Shown here: one piece after another, positions 5,536 to 10,270 of the stretch | Numbering within the stretch: position 1 is the stretch's first letter | How the letters are laid out: every line of letters begins with the position of its first letter | NCBI GenBank assembly: GCA_003662715.1 | Contig: QMYO01000036.1 | Span: forward strand, 1 to 10,270 | Direction: 5' to 3' | Source: Candidatus Bathyarchaeota archaeon | Lineage (GTDB): Archaea > Thermoproteota > Bathyarchaeia > Bathyarchaeales > Bathyarchaeaceae | Length of the DNA stretch: 10,270 nucleotides | Notes under the pieces: model-generated | Told to the model about the DNA's origin: nothing | Databases searched by the model: none | What the model saw: the letters and a program-made list of their open reading frames with translations, nothing else | Translations under genes and position numbers: made by a program

Positions 5536-7077
5536 TTATCTTTCTAACACGAAAACCTTCTCGTGCGGAACCTTCGCTGGAATACGCCCAAGCAACATTT
5601 TCTCACCATACCTTCTACTCAAACCTATAGGCTCAAGCTGTTCAGCAAGCGTCAAAGCTGCTTCCAACCTCTGATTTGTCCCAGAGTATATAGTCAATAA
5701 CGGATCGCCCTTTTTCACTTGGTCCCCAAGCTTCGCCCTTAATAAAACTCCTGCACCCTTTTCTTTCGGCGCCCCCGCTGCCCTAGCTATCTGAGCGACT
5801 GCCACGTTGTTAATCCACACCACCCGACTGCTAATATTTGAGACGATCTGTGTTGTTTTATCTCCAACCTCTATGTCATCAGGTGTAACTTCTGGGTTTC
5901 CTCCTTGTGCGGCAATTATCTCCCGAAACTTTCTCTCAGCTTTGCCAGATTTAAGAAGAGCTTGTGCAGCATCTTTTCCATCCTTAATACCCATCATATC
6001 AAGAAGAATGCCCGCCAATTCCGTTGCTTTATTCACCAAATCAAAAGAACCATTACCTTTTAGAGCCAAAAGAGCTTCTCTAGCCTCTAGAGCAGGTCCC
6101 ACAGCGAAGCCCACTGGTTGCTCACCAAAAGTTACTGCGCATTGCACTTGCATATTAAGACGCTTACCCAATTCTATGAAGTCTCTAGCGGAAGAGTGAG
6201 CTTCTCCAACCGTCTTTATTTTAGCTCCTCTTCCAGCGGGAATATCTATCACAACGTATTCTGCACCTATAGCTTTCTTCTTACTAATAATTGACGGAAG
6301 AAGAAGCGGGTCTATTGACAAGGGATACTCCACTTGGATGAAAAGATCATCTGCAGGGGCAAGGTCCAATGCGCCTCCCCACGCCAAACAAGCATTAGTT
6401 TTGTTGACCACCCGCTCTATTTCCTCCATAGCCAGATTGACAGGACATAAAACTTCCACTCGATCCGCTGTTCCTGCCGGCGAAGTGATTGCTCTTGATG
6501 ATGTTTTAGGTATGATGAAACCTGCTGCCGCAACTATTGGAACAATAAGAAGTGTAGTTTTGTCGCCTGGAACTCCTCCTATGCTGTGTTTATCTAAAAC
6601 TGGACCTTTATTCCAGTGAAGAGTCTTTCCTGTTGCCACCATGGCATTTGACAGAGCTTCGGCTTCATCTATGCTCATGCCCCATATTTGTAGGGCTGTG
6701 ACGAAAGCTGCGAGTTCAACGTCGCTTAGATGGCGTTCCACTACATCTTTAATAATTTCCATCATTTCGGGTCTTCGAAGGCGGTGTCCTAAAATTTTGT
6801 TTCGTATGTATCCTAGGGATTCAGGTCTTTCTGCAGGTTGAACTTCAACTGATTCTCCAGAGCGAATGTTTAGCACATTGCGGACTTCATCGTATAGCCC
6901 TAGTGTTTTTCGGGGGAAAGTTGTTGCGACGTTGACGATTGCTATTGCGCTTTTTCCCCGATATTTGATTATTATTCTGTCAGAAGGATGGATTCCTAGG
7001 TGACTTGCGTATTCGTCATCCATTATTACGGTAGGTTTTCCAGATTCGATGCCTAGAAGTTTGACTTTCAGCTTCAT
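5536..7077 (-). CDS. deoA: AMP phosphorylase (archaeal, nucleoside monophosphate degradation)
   Basis: This enzyme splits AMP (also CMP and UMP) with phosphate to give the free base and ribose 1,5-bisphosphate, the first step of the pentose bisphosphate route. The 513 residues match archaeal members, which carry an N-terminal domain of about 85 residues absent from bacterial thymidine phosphorylases. The phosphorylase core begins near 88. KHSIGGVPGDKTTLLIVP (163-180) forms the phosphate-binding glycine loop and SSRAITSPAGTADRVEVL (193-210) contributes to the active site. The C-terminal domain contains GAGVLLRAKLGDQVKKGDPL, the usual barrel-like segment of the family. ATG 7077 is preceded by GGAG at 7088-7091. 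The partners of its pathway are next to it: RuBisCO is divergent from the same promoter region and the isomerase lies beyond it. Confidence 0.95.
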   Translation of the reverse strand: MKLKVKLLGIESGKPTVIMDDEYASHLGIHPSDRIIIKYRGKSAIAIVNVATTFPRKTLGLYDEVRNVLNIRSGESVEVQPAERPESLGYIRNKILGHRLRRPEMMEIIKDVVERHLSDVELAAFVTALQIWGMSIDEAEALSNAMVATGKTLHWNKGPVLDKHSIGGVPGDKTTLLIVPIVAAAGFIIPKTSSRAITSPAGTADRVEVLCPVNLAMEEIERVVNKTNACLAWGGALDLAPADDLFIQVEYPLSIDPLLLPSIISKKKAIGAEYVVIDIPAGRGAKIKTVGEAHSSARDFIELGKRLNMQVQCAVTFGEQPVGFAVGPALEAREALLALKGNGSFDLVNKATELAGILLDMMGIKDGKDAAQALLKSGKAERKFREIIAAQGGNPEVTPDDIEVGDKTTQIVSNISSRVVWINNVAVAQIARAAGAPKEKGAGVLLRAKLGDQVKKGDPLLTIYSGTNQRLEAALTLAEQLEPIGLSRRYGEKMLLGRIPAKVPHEKVFVLER

Positions 7078-7110
7078 CTGGTTTATTCTCCGTTTACGCT
7101 AAATTGAAAA

Positions 7111-7120
7111 CTATTAAATC
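7111..7120. promoter_or_regulatory. Bidirectional TATA region between AMP phosphorylase and RuBisCO
   Basis: CTATTAAATC reads as a TATA box rightwards and as GATTTAATAG leftwards. Rightwards it predicts a start near 7142, leaving a leader of about 14 bases carrying the GGGAGG before TTG 7156. Leftwards it predicts a start near 7088, about 11 bases before ATG 7077. The two genes would share one control region. Confidence 0.5.
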
Positions 7121-7141
7121 GCTCCGTGGTGAAAAAAGTTT

Positions 7142-7147
7142 GGGAGG
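7142..7147 (+). promoter_or_regulatory. Ribosome binding site that fixes the RuBisCO start
   Basis: GGGAGG lies eight bases before TTG 7156. The longer frame from GTG 7126 would put this site inside the coding region and has no ribosome site of its own. Confidence 0.75.
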
Positions 7148-7155
7148 AAATACAA

Positions 7156-8376
7156 TTGAGATATAGAGATTTTGTTGACCTAACGTATAGACCAAGCGAA
7201 AATGACCTTGTATGTGATTTCTCAGTTGAAACATATGATGATGACTTCGTAAAAATGGTGGGTGGGGTGGCTGCGGAGAGTTCCATAGGAACATGGACAG
7301 AGCTTACAACAATGAAAGCCTACGTGAAAAAGTTGCATGCCATCGTCTTTGACATTAATGGAGGTTCTGTGCGCATTGCATATCCAATTGATTTATTTGA
7401 GCCGGGTAACATGCCGAACATATTGAGCAGCATTGCTGGGAATGTTTTTGGCTTAAAAGACTTGAAAAATTTGCGGCTTAATGATGTGCATGTGCCTGAA
7501 GAGTTAGTGGCAAGTTTTAAAGGTCCAAAATATGGCATAGCGGGAATTCGCAAGTTAGTTGATGTACATGACAGACCTTTAATTGGAACTATAATAAAGC
7601 CGAAGCTGGGTTTAAACCCTAAAGACCATGCTGAAGTGGCTTTCAACGCTTGGGTTGGAGGATGCGACATAGTTAAGGATGATGAGAACCTTAGCAGCCA
7701 AAAATTTAATCCATTCGACGACCGTGTTGTAAAAACTTTGGAATATCGAGATAAGGCTGAAGAGCAGACGGGTGAAAAAAAGATTTACATGCCTAACGTA
7801 ACTGCTGAAACGAACGAGATGATAAAAAGAGCACAGTTCGTAGCAGATCAAGGCGGAGAATACGTTATGGTTGATATCTTAACCTGCGGCTTCTCGGCAT
7901 TACAGACCTTAAGAAATCAAGATTTAGATTTAGTTCTCCACGCTCACCGAGCGGGTCACGCAGCATTTACAAAAAATCCGAAGCATGGTATCGCTATGCG
8001 GGTGATTGCAAAGCTTTCTAGGATTATTGGAGTTGACCAGCTTCACGTTGGCACTGCTGTGGGCAAGATGGCAGAGACCAAGGAAGAAGTGTTGATAAAC
8101 TGTGAGGCTTTAAGAGGAAAAATGAATGGGCTGAGAAAGGTTATGCCCGTTGCATCTGGCGGTCTCCATCCAGCCCTGGTTCCTTCATTGATTGGTTTGT
8201 TTGGAATTGATTTTGTTATCCAGGCTGGGGGAGGCATACATGGACATAAGCATGGAACAGTGGCTGGTGCAAAGGCTATGAGGCAGGCGGTTGATGCCAC
8301 GGTGGAACACATAGAACTTGAGGAGTATGCTGAGACTCATAGTGAACTGCAAAGCGCATTGGAAACTTGGAAATAA
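7156..8376 (+). CDS. rbcL: Type III ribulose-1,5-bisphosphate carboxylase (RuBisCO large subunit)
   Basis: It carboxylates ribulose 1,5-bisphosphate to two 3-phosphoglycerate; in archaea it consumes pentose from nucleotides rather than running a Calvin cycle. From TTG 7156 the protein has 406 residues. All key active-site residues are visible (numbered from TTG): Glu 41 in AAESSIGTW, Asn 96, Lys 148 and Lys 150 in IIKPKLGL, Lys 174 (carbamylated), Asp 176 and Glu 177 in KDDENLSSQ, His 264 and Arg 265 in HAHRAGH, His 297, loop 6 Lys 304 in VGTAVGKMA, Ser 334 in SGGLHP, and the glycine loop at 358-360 in QAGGGIHGH. Neighbouring AMP phosphorylase and isomerase genes point to form III-b. TTG is chosen over GTG 7126 because of the ribosome site at 7142-7147 and the TATA box at 7111-7120. 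The gene converges on the isomerase. Confidence 0.96.
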   Translation: MRYRDFVDLTYRPSENDLVCDFSVETYDDDFVKMVGGVAAESSIGTWTELTTMKAYVKKLHAIVFDINGGSVRIAYPIDLFEPGNMPNILSSIAGNVFGLKDLKNLRLNDVHVPEELVASFKGPKYGIAGIRKLVDVHDRPLIGTIIKPKLGLNPKDHAEVAFNAWVGGCDIVKDDENLSSQKFNPFDDRVVKTLEYRDKAEEQTGEKKIYMPNVTAETNEMIKRAQFVADQGGEYVMVDILTCGFSALQTLRNQDLDLVLHAHRAGHAAFTKNPKHGIAMRVIAKLSRIIGVDQLHVGTAVGKMAETKEEVLINCEALRGKMNGLRKVMPVASGGLHPALVPSLIGLFGIDFVIQAGGGIHGHKHGTVAGAKAMRQAVDATVEHIELEEYAETHSELQSALETWK

Positions 8377-8379
8377 CTT

Positions 8380-9300
8380 TCAGATGAATATCCATGGGTA
8401 TTTTTTTCTTACCACCTCAAGCACTGAGTGAGGCGATATTATTCCTTCTTCACATATTATTCCGTGAATGAATTTTCGTCTTGTTATGTCAAACGCTGGG
8501 TTTCTAATTTCTATATTTGATGGAGCATCAGCCCATATCTCCTTTGGGTTTCGCTCTTCAATTTTTTCATACTCACCATACACAGTGGAGGGGTCAAATT
8601 TCAGCAGTTCCGAGACCACATAGAAAGGTGTTCTCGCTTCGTTGGCTGCTAAAGCAACTAAGCTTGTTCCTATTTTGTTAACTACATTGCCTTCTGAAGT
8701 TATTGCGTCAGCGCCAACCATTACTAGGTCAACTTTGTTCATGAAAAATCTAACAGCGGAATCTACAATCATGGTTGTTTTGATGCCTAAGTCAATCAAC
8801 TCTTGCGCCGTGATTCTTCCCTGAAAAAGAGGTCTCGTCTCAGTGCATATTACTTCGAATTGTTTTCCTTCTTTTTTTGCTCTTTCAAACAGGTAAGTAA
8901 CCGTGGATGAGTGGCAGTGAGTCAAAATCCGGGAGTGAAATTTGATTCTTTTAGACCCTATCTCGGCGATTCTTTCTTTTGAGGTTTCTAGGTTTTGCAG
9001 AAACCTACTTGAAACTTGGTGAACAAGGTTGGCTAGTTCTTTTGGATTCTTCTCCTTGCTTTTTTCCACTTCATATATAATGTGTCTAACAGCATTCCGC
9101 ATCAGCGGCTCAGTTTCTCGTGAGCTAAAAAGGACATCTCTAGCTTTGAATAATTCTTTCATGAATTGAGGTTTATTCTGTGCTCTCGATTTTTTTGTTA
9201 ACTCTTCAATTGCTTTTATGGCGGTTATTGCAACGTTTCGGGCTCCCTGAACCTCCAGTGTTTTTATACGTTTAGCCGCCAACTCAACCGCTGTGGTCAT
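8380..9300 (-). CDS. Ribose-1,5-bisphosphate isomerase
   Basis: This enzyme converts ribose 1,5-bisphosphate to ribulose 1,5-bisphosphate, linking AMP phosphorylase to RuBisCO. The 306-residue protein belongs to the eIF2B/MTNA family. An N-terminal helical domain (about 1-115) precedes the Rossmann domain with RILTHCHSSTV, where Cys 129 fits the catalytic cysteine, and VDLVMVGADAI, where Asp 198 fits the catalytic aspartate. NKIGTSLVALAA and the TPFYVVSELLKF segment follow, as in the family. The length is typical. The closely related methylthioribose-1-phosphate isomerases are an alternative reading, but the RuBisCO context makes the assignment firm. ATG 9300 has GGAG ten bases upstream. The stop lies 3 bases past the RuBisCO stop on the other strand. 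Confidence 0.94.
   Translation of the reverse strand: MTTAVELAAKRIKTLEVQGARNVAITAIKAIEELTKKSRAQNKPQFMKELFKARDVLFSSRETEPLMRNAVRHIIYEVEKSKEKNPKELANLVHQVSSRFLQNLETSKERIAEIGSKRIKFHSRILTHCHSSTVTYLFERAKKEGKQFEVICTETRPLFQGRITAQELIDLGIKTTMIVDSAVRFFMNKVDLVMVGADAITSEGNVVNKIGTSLVALAANEARTPFYVVSELLKFDPSTVYGEYEKIEERNPKEIWADAPSNIEIRNPAFDITRRKFIHGIICEEGIISPHSVLEVVRKKYPWIFI
8401..8410 (+). terminator. T-rich terminator candidate for RuBisCO
   Basis: TTTTTTTCTT begins 25 bases after the RuBisCO stop. Archaeal transcription commonly ends at T-runs. It lies inside the 3' end of the isomerase gene, where it encodes lysines on the minus strand. Confidence 0.4.
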
Positions 9301-9322
9301 TATTATTAAACTCCTATTTTTA

Positions 9323-9351
9323 CTGTCTAAACAGAAAAAGAGAAAACTGTC
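9323..9351 (-). promoter_or_regulatory. Possible operator with repeated ACTGTC before the isomerase gene
   Basis: ACTGTC occurs at 9322-9327 and 9346-9351, 24 bases apart, and the first copy is part of the imperfect palindrome CTGTCTAAACAG (9323-9334). The pair lies around the predicted transcript start, just past the TATA box. A binding protein is inferred only. Confidence 0.25.
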
Positions 9352-9360
9352 CTTTTTAAG
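9351..9360 (-). promoter_or_regulatory. TATA box of the ribose-1,5-bisphosphate isomerase gene
   Basis: CTTAAAAAGG on the minus strand predicts a start near 9330, leaving a leader of about 30 bases before ATG 9300. Confidence 0.4.
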
Positions 9361-9426
9361 TTATAGTAGGAGCTAGGGGCAGCTAATTTCCTAAGACACA
9401 GACTGTTTGGATTGAATGAGTCGCAT

Positions 9427-9456
9427 AGTGGCACATATGCGTTTTTATGTGCTGCT
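9427..9456. repeat. Inverted repeat downstream of the RmuC-like gene
   Basis: GCACAT (9431-9436) pairs with ATGTGC (9447-9452) around ten bases, and the stem can extend to 9427-9456 with two G-T pairs. It starts three bases past the RmuC-like stop and may end or protect that transcript. A T-run (9456-9460) follows on the plus strand only. Confidence 0.35.
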
Positions 9457-9458
9457 TT

Positions 9459-10270
9459 TTAAGTTTCTTCGGACGATTCTGATAAAGCTTTATGTTCAAA
9501 ACCAAGAACTCCGCTTATGCTAGTAATCACTTGGCGTACTTTTAATGTGGCATTCGTCAACACCGTCATTGGTCTTTCAAATCTGTTTGCAAAGAATTTG
9601 TCGTCAAGTTTTGATATTTCCTGTTGAATCGCCATCAGTCTATCCTTTAATTCAGCGACATCCTCTTCAATTGCATAGAAACCATGTATTCGTATGAAGT
9701 AAACAATCAATTGTGGCACTGCGGAATATCCTGCAACCAGCACGTTCTTCCTTACGGCATCTGGAACTATCTCTGAGGATAAGTCCACCAATGAATCTGG
9801 TATCGCCATGACCGCACATGGAAGCGTATTTTGTGGGTCTATGTATTGACAAACCTCCTCCACCTTCTTTCTAAGCGCGTTTCTTATATTTTTCCTGAGT
9901 ACATCTCTATCTTTATCGGGTGTTTTTTCATCAAAAAGAGCTTCGACATCCCGTGTAGCAACGACCTTTGAATCTATTGCTAGAAGTTTTCCATCAGCGA
10001 ACACAACACAGTACTCCACCACATTACTTCCTATAGGCACATTTTCCCTAACAAGTCCGATTTTCATAAGTTCGTTCATCATATTTCGGAGATAATTCTC
10101 TCCCGACCTCCCTTTTTCGTAGGAACCAATCATGATATTATACATACGTCGAGTGAGAGCTTCCGTTTCCTCGTATTTTTTACTTAGCGTCTCTATTTTC
10201 GTTGCTTGTGCGCTAATATTTCCGATTGATTGACTCAGAGTCCCGATATTTTGCTGGAGGGCAGTTGCAA
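9459..10270 (-). CDS. RmuC-like protein with N-terminal coiled coil (partial, 5' end missing)
   Basis: RmuC-family proteins are predicted DNA-cutting factors thought to limit recombination at inverted repeats; direct biochemistry is scarce. The frame is open past ATG 10145 to the window edge, so 269 residues are visible and the true start lies outside. The first 41 visible residues repeat hydrophobic positions as in a coiled coil, the usual N-terminal part of RmuC. Numbered from Met at 10145, GRSGENYL (12-19) matches the family GxWGExxL, and LLAIDSKVV (54-62) holds the DSK of a PD-(D/E)XK-like site, with Glu 44 as a candidate first acid. LPCAVMAIPDSL (108-119) and VAGYSAVPQLIVYFIRI (about 137-153) match the later core strands. 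The last 75 residues are helical. The tryptophan usual in GxWGE is missing. There is no link to the RuBisCO module beyond position. Confidence 0.7.
   Translation of the reverse strand, partial: ATALQQNIGTLSQSIGNISAQATKIETLSKKYEETEALTRRMYNIMIGSYEKGRSGENYLRNMMNELMKIGLVRENVPIGSNVVEYCVVFADGKLLAIDSKVVATRDVEALFDEKTPDKDRDVLRKNIRNALRKKVEEVCQYIDPQNTLPCAVMAIPDSLVDLSSEIVPDAVRKNVLVAGYSAVPQLIVYFIRIHGFYAIEEDVAELKDRLMAIQQEISKLDDKFFANRFERPMTVLTNATLKVRQVITSISGVLGFEHKALSESSEET

Noticed and set aside
5807..6199. Plus-strand frame of 130 codons inside AMP phosphorylase
   Set aside because: Antisense to a complete, motif-rich gene and without start signals.
7106..7112. GAAAACT shared by the AMP phosphorylase/RuBisCO promoter and the isomerase promoter (9342-9348)
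   Set aside because: A seven-base AT-rich match near TATA boxes at different spacing is easily chance, so I do not call it a shared operator.
8380..9300. Reading as eIF2B subunit or methylthioribose-1-phosphate isomerase
   Set aside because: The length, the Cys and Asp motif positions and the RuBisCO and AMP phosphorylase neighbours fit ribose-1,5-bisphosphate isomerase better.
1..10270. Search for tRNA genes, CRISPR repeats, transposases and attachment sites
   Set aside because: No cloverleaf-like segment, regularly spaced repeat, transposase motif or flanking direct repeat was seen by eye; gaps between genes are too short and already explained by promoters.

Overview
The window looks like a piece of an archaeal chromosome. 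Evidence: a type III RuBisCO beside AMP phosphorylase and ribose-1,5-bisphosphate isomerase genes, a Cgi121 subunit of the KEOPS complex, a THUMP-domain Tan1-like protein, archaeal TATA boxes about 25 bases before predicted transcript starts, and short intergenic gaps. A lineage within or near Thermoproteota (for example Bathyarchaeia) is my guess from gene content only. The DNA is moderately AT-rich, and TTG is the best-supported start codon for four of the ten genes. I see no tRNA, rRNA, CRISPR array, insertion sequence or transposase. No gap exceeds 300 bases; the largest are 5366-5535 (170 bases) and 9301-9458 (158 bases).

Left part (1-1552): the 5' end of a divergent NadA-like gene runs leftwards off the window edge. 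It is divergently paired with a gene for a helix-turn-helix regulator that has a PrpR-N-like sensor domain, and a palindromic TATA box lies between them. A THUMP-domain protein gene follows on the plus strand.

Second part (1556-3253, minus strand): a small two-helix membrane protein with a cytoplasmic zinc-ribbon-like tail, then a purine phosphoribosyltransferase, then Cgi121. The last two are tightly coupled. Cgi121 ends 3 bases from the end of the convergent THUMP gene, so two tRNA-modification genes meet tail to tail.

Third part (3331-5365, minus strand): a canonical quinolinate synthase NadA (NAD synthesis) and an HtpX-type membrane zinc protease, each with its own TATA box.

Fourth part (5536-9300): a complete archaeal AMP salvage module. 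AMP phosphorylase converts AMP and phosphate to adenine and ribose 1,5-bisphosphate. The isomerase makes ribulose 1,5-bisphosphate, and type III RuBisCO carboxylates it to two 3-phosphoglycerate. AMP phosphorylase and RuBisCO are divergent from one 78-base promoter region, and RuBisCO and the isomerase converge with 3 bases between them. The phosphoribosyltransferase upstream may recycle purine bases, but that link is inferred.

Right edge (9459-10270): the 3' part of an RmuC-like gene, preceded by a predicted coiled coil, continues off the window. The most unusual item is the divergent NadA paralogue at the left edge with its neighbouring regulator.
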